A stretch of DNA of 9,048 nucleotides from S143-63 sp964425855 (GCA_964425855.1 CAYROE010000049.1:1-9048), one strand, 5' to 3'; positions 1 through 6,524 are shown, counted from the stretch's first letter. A program made the numbers and translations. Notes: a model not told the origin generated them from the sequence alone.

Positions 1-459
1 TACCAAGCTCAAAAGACTACTTATACCGCCCAGCAGGCCTGATACAAGCACGTCGTTAACCATGCTCGTATCATTAATAATCCTAGAGACTAGATCCCCG
101 GTTCTCTTGTCCTCGAAATAGTCTAGTTTAGAGTCGAGTAGTTTTCTCTGTAGCCTGGCGCGAAGATCGAAAAGCACCCGTTGCCCGAAGATCTGTACCG
201 TGTATGTTTGAAGAGTTGTGAAGAGCCACTGTCCTGTTAATGCTAGAAGATAAAGAAGTGTGATCCCGGCGAGATCCTCGAATCTGCCTGGTACTATATA
301 CTCGTCAATCGCTATCCTAAGAATATATGGTGCCACGAGCGTAGAGATCGTCGAGCCTATGATTGCTAGCAATATGATGACTAGGAGTCTTCTATGGACG
401 AATGCCTCTGACAGGAATCTCTTGAATATTGCGAGACTATTCTGGCTCTTCCCCGTCAT
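1..459 (-). CDS. ABC exporter half-transporter, N-terminal membrane domain (partial, runs off left edge)
   Basis: Only the first 153 codons are in the window, and the reading frame is open to base 1. I translated it by hand from ATG at 459. Seen: hydrophobic segments at about residues 24-45 and 66-88, typical of TM1 and TM2 of a type IV (type I exporter fold) membrane domain. A cytoplasmic-loop motif follows at about 114-130 (YFEDKRTGDLVSRIIND), matching the usual FFxxxxxGxLxSRxxND pattern. The start overlaps the stop of the upstream ABC gene as ATGA (456-459), so translation is probably coupled and the two halves are expected to pair. Inferred: this is the partner subunit of a heterodimeric exporter, and its ATPase domain lies outside the window. 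Because the upstream subunit has a degenerate ATP site, this one should carry the consensus catalytic Glu and His. Substrate unknown. Confidence 0.9.
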   Translation of the reverse strand, partial: MTGKSQNSLAIFKRFLSEAFVHRRLLVIILLAIIGSTISTLVAPYILRIAIDEYIVPGRFEDLAGITLLYLLALTGQWLFTTLQTYTVQIFGQRVLFDLRARLQRKLLDSKLDYFEDKRTGDLVSRIINDTSMVNDVLVSGLLGGISSLLSLV

Positions 460-2211
460 CGTATTTCACCATGGCTAGCGAGGATGCTCCAGTAGTGTCC
501 TCTTCGTTCTAGTAGCTCATCATGTGTACCCTCCTCGACTATTCTTCCGTCCACCATTACGATTATCTTGTCTGCTAGAATGCGGAGGCTAGGCCTCTGT
601 GATACAACGATCACTGTTCTATCCTTAGCTATATCTTTGAGGTCTTCTACGAGCATCTTTTCTGTCTCGGCGTCAAGGTTCGAGACAGGATCATCGAGGA
701 GCAGAATCTTTGGATTCAGTAAGAGAGCTCTAGCGAGAGCAATACGTTGTCTCTGGCCTCCGGAGAGAGTGACTCCTTTTTCTCCTACAATTGTATCATA
801 ACCGTTAGGGAGACTAGCTATGAAGTCATGGATTTTCGCTATTTTCGCGGCTCTTACTATTTCTTCTAGGCTGGCGTTTGGCTTCGCAAGAGCGATATTT
901 TCTCTGATGCTCCTGTTGAATATGAAGGGCTCCTGGGGAACGTATGCTATTATTCTCCGGAACGTGCTATTCTTAATCCTTCTCAGATCTACTCCATCAA
1001 TGAGAATCCTACCTGAGTCAGGCTCGTATAGCCGGGCTATGAGCTTTAATAAGGTGCTTTTACCGGATCCGGGCGGACCAGTGATTAGGACTTTCTCTCC
1101 TGGCGGGACATGAAGGGAGACATCGTCTAGTACCTTTTTTCCTCCCCTATATGAGAAGCTGACGTGTTCTACACGTACATCTCCTCTTGGACTCGGTAAG
1201 TCCACCGCGTCCTCTGGATCCAGCTTGCTCGGCGCAGAGTCAATTATTTCAAACAATCTAGCGGCTGCTGCTACTGTTCTCTGCATATCTCCGATTATGA
1301 ATCCTAGGGCTCTGAGGGGCCATGTCATCGATAGCATGTATGTTAGGAATGCTACAAGGACACCGATTGTAAGAGCTCCACCTATTATCGCGCGTCCTCC
1401 AATTAGGAGGATCCCAGTCATTGAGGCTCCCATGACGAGGAATGGGAGATTTCCATAGAGGCTTGTTATCCGCGTGGCCTCGACAGAGTACTCATAGAGT
1501 TTCTTGTTCTCTCCCTGGAATCGGGCGAAAAGGCCGTCTTCGAGTGCAAGGCTTTTTACCGTCTTTATACCGGCTATGAGGCCTGTGGATACTGCTGCTA
1601 CGCTTCCTGTCTGGTGTCTTACCTTGTCGTATACTGGTCTTACCTTCATCGCGTATAGGGCGTTTATAGTCATTACTACTGCTATTGTGGCGAGAGCTAT
1701 GAGTGTTAGGCTGGTGCTCATGCCTAGCATGTAGTAGACCGATATGCCTATCAGGAAGCTAGAGTAGACCAGCATGCGGAGCCTGAATGATAGGAATCCC
1801 GTGATTCTCTCGGCGTCATTTGTTATTCTACTTATCAGCTGTCCGACGAGTGTCTTGTTGAAGAATTCCATNNNNNNNNNNGAACGCGTCTAGCCTGAGC
1901 CTATAGACTGCTTCTTGTGATGCTTTAACTAGGAGTATCCTGCCAGTAAAGCTGAATACGCCGTTGAGTATCCCTGCCCCTAGTATTAGGAGGCTGTAGT
2001 ATATGGCTGTCCGTGTGCTTCCCTGCGATATTCCTAGGTCTATTGCGTTCTTTATTAGTACGGGGATTACTGCGTTCGTGTAGGCCATAAGAATAATTAG
2101 TACTATAGCCGTGGCGAATCGTAGCGTGTTGTCTCTGAGATAGGAGAGTACCCTGAATATGCTTGTGAATCCGTAGCGTTTCGATGATTCAGGCGAAGCG
2201 TCATCAGACAT
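456..2211 (-). CDS. ABC exporter half-transporter, membrane domain fused to a degenerate ATPase domain (interrupted by N gap)
   Basis: This is an ATP-driven export subunit in the cytoplasmic membrane. It starts at ATG 2211 with a GTGGAA-type ribosome site at 2221-2226. The first 110 residues (to 1882) carry TM1-TM2. After the N gap the protein resumes at 1871 (MEFFNKT...) in another frame as written and ends with TGA at 456. If seven residues are missing, the full length is 588, normal for the family. On that numbering TM3-TM6 lie at about 150-302, Walker A (GPPGSGKST) at 382-390, Q-loop Gln at 430, signature LSGGQ at 486-490, and Walker B ILLLDD ends at 511. The catalytic Glu is Asp511 and the switch His is Gln542 (VSQRPS). 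This pair of changes is known from the degenerate site of heterodimeric exporters such as TM287/288. The Met at 1871 is internal, not a start. Substrate is not predictable. Confidence 0.93.
1872..1881. other. Assembly gap (10 N) inside the ABC gene
   Basis: Ten undetermined bases separate codon DAF (ending 1882) from codon Met (starting 1871). Ten is not a multiple of three, so the two halves of the gene are in different frames as written. Aligning the flanks to the partner subunit in this same window (LRARLQRKLLDSKLDYF) and to the family pattern LRxxLFxxLQxLPxxFF leaves room for seven residues, or 21 bases. The break is best read as a placeholder-size gap, not a biological frameshift. Confidence 0.95.
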
Positions 2212-2252
2212 TGTTCATCGTTCCACTTGAATACATGAATATATCGCAGAAC

Positions 2253-2260
2253 TATATAAT
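2253..2260 (-). promoter_or_regulatory. TATA box for the ABC exporter genes
   Basis: On the minus strand this reads ATTATATA. Its centre is about 45 bases upstream of the ATG at 2211. Transcription starting about 26 bases downstream would begin near 2230 and give a leader of roughly 19 bases that includes the GTGGAA ribosome site. Position and sequence fit an archaeal promoter. No strong BRE is obvious. Confidence 0.5.
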
Positions 2261-2347
2261 TCTACTATCCATACCTTCCAGGAAACAAACTACAGATATC
2301 AACGTAATTAATCCAATAAACACTATACCACTCTTGGTGCATCACTC

Positions 2348-3400
2348 GTGCACATAAGAGAAAGCCTAATCGACATCGCTAAAAGCTACGACGAGATACT
2401 TGTCTTCGGTGCAGGAGGAGGCGGAGACGCGCTCGGAGCATTACTAGTGTGGAAACGGCTGAAAGATCTCGGCGCTAAACCATTGCTGGGAAGCGTCGTC
2501 TGGGAAAGATTCGTTATTGATCCCTTCCCTGGACCTATCCCTCTAGAAATAATGGTTAACGCTGAACCACTTGGCTGGAGCATAGGATTAGTAGGGCCAG
2601 ACTCCTTTGCTAACAGGTATGGGTTCCAGGTTAAGCCACAGATAGCTAGAGTAGCCAAATATACTGGTGGAAAAACAGTATTCCTAGACCTATCTAAGGG
2701 AGCTGAAGGCCTCCTAGAGGCTCTCCTAGTAGCACAAGAAGAGCTGGGGATCGACGCAATTATAGGAGTTGATACGGGAGGCGATATACTGGCTAAGGGA
2801 TGTGAGGATAACCTATGGAGCCCTCTTGCCGATGCATTATCACTATACGCGATTGTTGAGTCCGGTATTGACTCCTATATAGTGGTATTGTCTCCGGGAG
2901 CCGATGGAGAATTATCCGAGGAAGAGGTCCTCCATAGGATATCAGAGATCGCAAGGCAAAAGGGTCTCCTTGAAGTCTTCGGATTATCCAAAGGAGATTA
3001 TCTACTGGCCGAAGAAGCCGCGCAGGAGGTCGTGAGCGAGGCCAGTAAGATTCCTTTAAGAGCCTTCGAAGGAGAATACGGTGTTATCAAGATAAGAGGA
3101 GGCACTAGAAGAGTTAAGATCTCACCTGTACAGTCCTCCGCTTATCTCTTAGATGCCCGTGTAGTCTACGAGGAGAGCGCATTGGCTAAGACCGTAGCAG
3201 GAACGCGTGGCGTTGGGCAGGCTAGCCAAGCATTAAACGAGTACTGTATAGTAACAGAACTAGACCTGGAGCAGGAACTCTCTAGGCTAAAGGAGCATGG
3301 AAGCCAGCGGCAAGTGACGCTTATTGAGATTAGGAGGAGTATTATGAATAGGCTTATACGGAGAGGCTGTAAGCCATTGGAATGTGGTCTCAGGGGCTAG
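2348..3400 (+). CDS. DUF1152 family protein
   Basis: A 350-residue protein of unknown biochemical function. The family assignment rests on the N-terminal strand followed by the glycine-rich loop GAGGGGD at residues 21-27, the block GVDTGGDI at 140-147, then CEDNLWSPLADAL at 152-164. These resemble the conserved blocks of DUF1152, a mainly archaeal family. The glycine loop suggests a Rossmann-like nucleotide or cofactor site, but that is inference. There is no signal peptide or membrane segment, so it is probably cytoplasmic. The C-terminal about 35 residues are basic and include two Cys (341, 346). The start is GTG, with GGTG at 2336-2339 as a possible ribosome site; no in-frame ATG fits better. 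It is divergent from the ABC genes, and its stop overlaps the stop of the convergent RHH gene. No clear TATA box is visible. Confidence 0.85.
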   Translation: MHIRESLIDIAKSYDEILVFGAGGGGDALGALLVWKRLKDLGAKPLLGSVVWERFVIDPFPGPIPLEIMVNAEPLGWSIGLVGPDSFANRYGFQVKPQIARVAKYTGGKTVFLDLSKGAEGLLEALLVAQEELGIDAIIGVDTGGDILAKGCEDNLWSPLADALSLYAIVESGIDSYIVVLSPGADGELSEEEVLHRISEIARQKGLLEVFGLSKGDYLLAEEAAQEVVSEASKIPLRAFEGEYGVIKIRGGTRRVKISPVQSSAYLLDARVVYEESALAKTVAGTRGVGQASQALNEYCIVTELDLEQELSRLKEHGSQRQVTLIEIRRSIMNRLIRRGCKPLECGLRG

Positions 3401-3753
3401 TCCCTTTCTACTAGTGCTTCATTGTACATTTTGTTGCGTGTGAGTTGGGCTAGGATTTCATCCATGTAGTCCAGACGCTCGTGTAGATATGTGAACATTT
3501 CTTCTAGCTGTCTTATTTTGCCTTCTACCTTCATGAGGCTCATCCTAGTGTTTTTCTCGATGCGGTCGAGTTTCTTGGCTAGTATGTCTATTTCTCTGGA
3601 CTGGGTGTTGCCTGTGGGGGTAAGGAATCCATTGTTTAGCCCGACTCGGATATAGAGCTTTATAAGGTCTGTTACCTGTATTCCCAGCTCCGCCGCTTTT
3701 AGTTTTAGGTCTCTGTATACTTTATCAGGCAGTGATAGATGTACTGTTGGCAA
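3397..3753 (-). CDS. Ribbon-helix-helix protein with coiled-coil tail
   Basis: 118 residues. Residues 1-42 look like a ribbon-helix-helix DNA-binding fold: a short strand (TVHLSLP), a helix (DKVYRDLKLKAAEL), a turn (GIQ), then a second helix (VTDLIKLYIRVGL). Residues about 52-105 show heptad-like spacing of Ile, Leu and Met between charged residues, indicating a coiled coil (KKLDRIEKN, EGKIRQLEEM). RHH proteins dimerise through the strand; the tail could add a further oligomer or partner interface. The start is TTG at 3753, chosen because AGGGGA (3760-3765) lies six bases upstream and no in-frame ATG exists nearby. A weak TATA candidate, GTTATTAA, is at 3788-3795. It is probably a transcriptional regulator or DNA-organising protein. 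The divergent small RHH gene next door is a candidate target or partner. No specific function is recognised. Confidence 0.8.
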   Translation of the reverse strand: MPTVHLSLPDKVYRDLKLKAAELGIQVTDLIKLYIRVGLNNGFLTPTGNTQSREIDILAKKLDRIEKNTRMSLMKVEGKIRQLEEMFTYLHERLDYMDEILAQLTRNKMYNEALVERD

Positions 3754-3862
3754 ATGTCTTCCCCTAGTAAGAGAAAGATCGACATCCTTAATAACTATTA
3801 CTCTTTCAGTCTTCTTCTTGTAAGAAAAATACAGAGTTCAGGAGACAAGTAATCTTATCAAG

Positions 3863-3890
3863 GCCATGAGAAGATCGGTATTACCATGGC
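3863..3890. repeat. Inverted repeat between the two divergent RHH genes (candidate operator)
   Basis: GCCATG at 3863-3868 and CATGGC at 3885-3890 are perfect inverted copies, 22 bases centre to centre (about two helical turns). A smaller palindrome, GGTATTACC (3877-3885), lies between them and overlaps the right arm by one base. RHH repressors commonly bind paired short half-sites and regulate their own promoter, so this is a candidate operator for one or both adjacent proteins. Six-base arms can arise by chance. Confidence 0.35.
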
Positions 3891-3903
3891 GTCAGTCGTA
3901 TCA

Positions 3904-3911
3904 GTATAAAG
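3904..3911 (+). promoter_or_regulatory. Possible TATA box for the 56-residue RHH gene
   Basis: The sequence is GTATAAAG. Its centre lies only about 23 bases before the ATG at 3930, which would give an almost leaderless transcript. That conflicts with the good ribosome site at 3919-3924, so the real promoter may lie further upstream and this match may be fortuitous. Confidence 0.3.
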
Positions 3912-3918
3912 AAAATAC

Positions 3919-3924
3919 AGGTGG
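3919..3924 (+). promoter_or_regulatory. Ribosome binding site of the 56-residue RHH gene
   Basis: AGGTGG ends five bases before ATG 3930 and is complementary to the archaeal 16S rRNA 3' end. It supports this short frame as a real gene and fixes its start. Confidence 0.65.
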
Positions 3925-3929
3925 TAAGC

Positions 3930-4100
3930 ATGCGCGTAGTAAGTTTCAAAGTGGACGAGGAGTTACTCGAAGTTTTAGAAGAATATGCTCGAAGAAAGAA
4001 CATAACAAAGAGCGAAATAATTAGAAGGGCCTTAAGGAACTATATAATGAATACCAATGATAAGCCCTTCATAACTAGAAGGATAAAGATATACTCCTAG
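3930..4100 (+). CDS. Small CopG-like ribbon-helix-helix protein
   Basis: A 56-residue protein from ATG 3930 to TAG 4100, preceded by AGGTGG. It begins MRVVSFKVDEELLEVLEEYA: a basic N-terminal strand with alternating hydrophobic residues (VVSFKV), helix A (EELLEVLEEYARRKN), then the turn ITKSE and helix B (IIRRALRNYI). This is the classic RHH/CopG pattern, including the Ser/Thr-x-Ser-Glu cap before helix B. The last 16 residues (NTNDKPFITRRIKIYS) are basic. Family knowledge: such proteins are DNA-binding dimers, acting as autoregulators, plasmid copy-control proteins or antitoxins of VapBC-type modules. No toxin gene follows; the next 270 bases are AT-rich and non-coding. Inferred: a stand-alone transcriptional regulator, or an orphan antitoxin. 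It could regulate itself, the divergent RHH gene or the downstream oxidoreductase. Confidence 0.8.
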   Translation: MRVVSFKVDEELLEVLEEYARRKNITKSEIIRRALRNYIMNTNDKPFITRRIKIYS

Positions 4101-4289
4101 ATATTATCTCGGTAGGAATAAGTGTTATAAGAATTTACTGTATTTTCTTGTAGGTTTAATAGCCTTCTTTGAATTTATATTGCTTAATTATGCCAGCTTT
4201 CTCGTACTCATCTCTGTAGCCTGTTCACATTGTGATGTCTCGAGAATACACATTTAGGAGAATTGAAATATTCCACAAAAGATAATATG

Positions 4290-4320
4290 TATTTCCCGTA
4301 AATATTGAATAATGGAAATA
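4290..4320. repeat. Inverted repeat upstream of the FAD oxidoreductase (candidate operator)
   Basis: TATTTCC (4290-4296) and GGAAATA (4314-4320) are perfect inverted seven-base arms, 24 bases centre to centre. A related half-site, AATATTCCA, lies at 4267-4275, about 21 bases further upstream. The right arm directly abuts the TATA box at 4321, so a protein bound there could block or help TBP/TFB. The region is AT-rich, so chance similarity is possible. Confidence 0.35.
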
Positions 4321-4328
4321 TTATAAAT
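4321..4328 (+). promoter_or_regulatory. TATA box of the FAD oxidoreductase gene
   Basis: TTATAAAT preceded by purine-rich GGAAATA, which could act as BRE. A start about 26 bases downstream (near 4350) would give a leader of about 24 bases containing the Shine-Dalgarno. A second TATA-like element, TTATATGA, sits at 4331-4338 and would give a shorter leader. Confidence 0.5.
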
Positions 4329-4362
4329 TCTTATATGAGAAAATATAACAAGGACACACGCC

Positions 4363-4370
4363 GGTGATCC
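4363..4370 (+). promoter_or_regulatory. Strong Shine-Dalgarno of the FAD oxidoreductase gene
   Basis: GGTGATCC is an exact eight-base complement of the conserved archaeal 16S 3' end (GGATCACC), three bases before ATG 4374. It fixes the start and is the strongest ribosome site in the window, suggesting efficient translation. Confidence 0.8.
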
Positions 4371-4373
4371 TAA

Positions 4374-5660
4374 ATGTACGATTACATCATAGTGGGAGCA
4401 GGAATCATAGGATTATCGACCGCATATCACATAAAGAAACAGAAACCCGACGCATCGATCCTGATCATAGACAAAGCACCTGGTCCAGGAGCAGGAGACA
4501 CCAGTAAAAGCGCGGCGGCCTTCCGAGTATTCTTCACCAACAAGGTAAATTTCGCCCTAGCTCATAGCAGTGTAGAATTCTACAAGCACATCCAAGAGCA
4601 GGAGGGATTCGACCTATCAATGAAATACATCGGATACCTGTTCATGCCCGACAAAGAGCTAATGGAGAATATGAAGGTAGGATTAAAAGAAGCAGACAAG
4701 AGAGGACTCCCATATAAGGTCCTAGACCCTGGAGACCTCGAGGAAAAGCTAGGAATACGTACTGTTGTGGAGGGACTAGAAGAAGCAGAGATCATGAGTG
4801 CAGAAAACATCGAAGCAGGTATACTAATAGAAAACGCCGGTATACTAATGCCAGACAGGCTAGTCCAATACTACTATGAGAAGCTCAAGTCAATGAACGT
4901 GGAATTCGCATTCGAGACACGGGTAACAGGATTTAAGCTAGTTCCAAGAAACCCCCTGGGAATAGAAGGAGAACCATTCCCATGGCAAGACACACGGGTA
5001 GACGCCGTAATAGTGAATGAAGGCAAAGAACTACAGGCTAAGAAAAAGATCATAGTAGCCGCAGGAGCATGGACCCCCTTCCTCCTCGAGCCAATAGGTG
5101 TAGACTCCTTCAGCAGGCCGAAGAAACGACAAATATTCGTCATAAAAGCTGATACCCCGGAGAAAAAGAAAACTCTCTACGCTAAAGGCCTAAACAGAGA
5201 AGGAATTAGCCCCATGCTCATACTGCCCAACGGAGCATACCTGAGACCAGCACCAGAAGAAGACGCGTTCTGGACAGGGTTCAGCGACGAACTAGGAAGA
5301 CCCTTCACGCTCGAAGAAGATCCTGTCCCCGAGGAAAGCTTCTATCTATACGGCATACACCCAATGATAAGCCTATACCTGCCACAGTTCGAGGGCTCAA
5401 ACCCGGTTAGCATGTGGGCTGGACACTATGACATGAGCTTTGACGGTATGCCAGTGGTGTTTGAAGCGTACGATAGCGACCTAATAGTCTCAGCGGGAAC
5501 GAGTGGATCAGGAATACTAAAGGGAGACGGAATAGGCGCAGTTACAGCGGCACTAGCTCTAGGAAAAGACGAGGCAGAACTATTCACGGGTGAGACGCTC
5601 AAAGTAAAATGGCTTGGTCTAACCGAGAGACTCCTGGAAAAAGAATACATGATAATATAA
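4374..5660 (+). CDS. FAD-dependent oxidoreductase, DAO family (amine/imino acid dehydrogenase-like)
   Basis: A 428-residue flavoenzyme of the D-amino-acid oxidase/sarcosine oxidase/proline dehydrogenase superfamily. Seen: an N-terminal Rossmann dinucleotide loop GAGIIG at 8-13, Asp33 at the end of strand 2 for FAD ribose, DTSKSAAA at 42-49 near the flavin, VAAGAWTP at 228-235 closing the FAD domain, DGMPVV at 357-362, and the C-terminal flavin-contact segment GTSGSGILKGDGIG at 375-388. About 40 residues follow. There is no signal peptide, so it is cytoplasmic or peripheral. Family knowledge: members oxidise secondary or primary amines, passing electrons to oxygen, dyes or quinones. From memory and unverified, the dye-linked L-proline dehydrogenase of Aeropyrum pernix is of this type and of the same length, so L-proline is a reasonable candidate substrate. 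Glycine, sarcosine and D-amino acids are alternatives. It is a single-gene unit with its own promoter. Confidence 0.9.
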   Translation: MYDYIIVGAGIIGLSTAYHIKKQKPDASILIIDKAPGPGAGDTSKSAAAFRVFFTNKVNFALAHSSVEFYKHIQEQEGFDLSMKYIGYLFMPDKELMENMKVGLKEADKRGLPYKVLDPGDLEEKLGIRTVVEGLEEAEIMSAENIEAGILIENAGILMPDRLVQYYYEKLKSMNVEFAFETRVTGFKLVPRNPLGIEGEPFPWQDTRVDAVIVNEGKELQAKKKIIVAAGAWTPFLLEPIGVDSFSRPKKRQIFVIKADTPEKKKTLYAKGLNREGISPMLILPNGAYLRPAPEEDAFWTGFSDELGRPFTLEEDPVPEESFYLYGIHPMISLYLPQFEGSNPVSMWAGHYDMSFDGMPVVFEAYDSDLIVSAGTSGSGILKGDGIGAVTAALALGKDEAELFTGETLKVKWLGLTERLLEKEYMII

Positions 5661-5675
5661 CTCTACAATAATTTT

Positions 5676-6464
5676 CTAGCATACTAAACTATCTGATCCC
5701 CCATCAACATTTAGAACTGTATATACTGTGTAATCGGGCATTGAAACAACAGTTTTTACTAAGGCAAGTATGTCATCGTACGAGGCTAATCTTTTCAGAG
5801 GCGTCATTTTCTCTCTGATAACCATCCACATCTCATCAGGTTCTATTCTCTGATGCCTCGATACAAGACTTATCGTTTCTATGGCCCCAGGAGTCTTCAT
5901 ACTCCCGAAACGTGCCTCTATCACCATTAGCTTCGACGGATACGAGTATGCGGCCCTCTTAAGTAGTAAGCTAAGCCCTCGCCTCACGGCGTCTGCAACA
6001 GTCAATAACTCGTGTCCTGGGCTGGTAACGGTAAAGCTATTGAACACTAATACACGGGTTCTCCCGTTGTTAGACAAGATGAGATTTCTGATAAGTCTAT
6101 GAGTTGAAGCGAGGTATAGCGAGGTAGCCTCGAGCCAACAACTCCACGGCACATCAGAGATTTTAGAGGGCTCGCATAGCGGGTTTCCATAACTGATAAA
6201 TAGATAATCAATCTTGTCTGTGTACCTATAGGTTTTCACGAATAACCGATCTATGTCTTCAGGGCTACGGAGATCTCCTGGTATACCTATAACAGTAATA
6301 TCTTCCCTTCTTCTTAGTTCTTCTACGGTTTTTAGTAATCGTTGTTTGTTTCTAGAGAAGAGTACTAGGTTGAATCCTTCTTCTGCTAGGGCTCTAGCCG
6401 TATGGTATCCTAGTCCTTTTGATGCTCCTGTTATTATTGCCCATTGTGAGGAGTCTTGGGTCAA
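5676..6464 (-). CDS. SDR-family protein lacking the usual catalytic Tyr/Lys
   Basis: 262 residues, the normal length for a classical short-chain dehydrogenase/reductase. Seen: the cofactor loop TGASKGLG at 12-19; SRNKQR at 37-42, whose Arg38 suggests NADP(H); GDL at 63-65; SYGN at 91-94 where classical members have NNAG; Ser143 in FNSF at the catalytic Ser position; and a C-terminal NVDGG at 252-256. The YxxxK motif expected about 13 residues after Ser143 is replaced by Val156 and Val160 (TVADAVRRG). The fold is thus clear, but the reaction is doubtful or different. The start is TTG 6464, with GGGA at 6473-6476 and a TATA-like AAATATAA upstream at 6505-6512. It is convergent with the FAD gene, with only 15 bases between the stops. 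Products of this type are often labelled 3-oxoacyl reductase or glucose dehydrogenase; I see no support for a specific substrate. Confidence 0.85.
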   Translation of the reverse strand: MTQDSSQWAIITGASKGLGYHTARALAEEGFNLVLFSRNKQRLLKTVEELRRREDITVIGIPGDLRSPEDIDRLFVKTYRYTDKIDYLFISYGNPLCEPSKISDVPWSCWLEATSLYLASTHRLIRNLILSNNGRTRVLVFNSFTVTSPGHELLTVADAVRRGLSLLLKRAAYSYPSKLMVIEARFGSMKTPGAIETISLVSRHQRIEPDEMWMVIREKMTPLKRLASYDDILALVKTVVSMPDYTVYTVLNVDGGSDSLVC

Positions 6465-6504
6465 TTCTAGTGTCCCGTATTGGAAATAATTTGGTTGGAT
6501 TCGG

Positions 6505-6512
6505 TTATATTT
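6505..6512 (-). promoter_or_regulatory. Possible TATA box for the SDR gene
   Basis: On the minus strand this reads AAATATAA, centred about 44 bases before the TTG start at 6464. It would allow a leader of about 18 bases with the GGGA ribosome site. It suggests transcription independent of alba, though read-through from alba is also possible. Confidence 0.4.
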
Positions 6513-6524
6513 GGGAGGGGTTAG

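Larger units (their letters stand above)
4101..4373. other. AT-rich intergenic region, promoter region of the FAD oxidoreductase
   Basis: 273 bases without a supportable gene. A T-rich tract near 4141-4149 (GTATTTTCTT) could end the RHH transcript. A 56-codon open stretch (4087-4257) has a hydrophobic translation but no ATG and no ribosome site. The right half carries TATTTCC-like repeats, a TATA box and a strong Shine-Dalgarno for the gene at 4374. Confidence 0.6.

Noticed and set aside
456..1871. A separate 471-residue ABC gene starting at ATG 1871
   Set aside because: The Met aligns with an internal position just before the FF of the loop between TM2 and TM3. TM1-TM2 would be missing, and they are present just across the gap.
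1828..1881. Apparent C-terminal extension of the first ABC fragment through the N run
   Set aside because: It is a frame artefact of the wrong gap size. The sequence after the gap matches the family only in the frame beginning at 1871.
4190..4256. Short minus-strand frame of 21 codons starting with ATG
   Set aside because: It is too short, has no recognisable pattern and no clear ribosome site, and fits chance in AT-rich DNA.
4087..4257. 56-codon open stretch on the plus strand with a hydrophobic translation
   Set aside because: It has no ATG and no ribosome site, and it overlaps the end of the small RHH gene. The hydrophobic residues are explained by T-rich sequence.
3930..4373. Toxin-antitoxin operon with the small RHH protein as antitoxin
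   Set aside because: No PIN-domain, RelE-like or other toxin frame is found on either side; the divergent neighbour is another DNA-binding protein.
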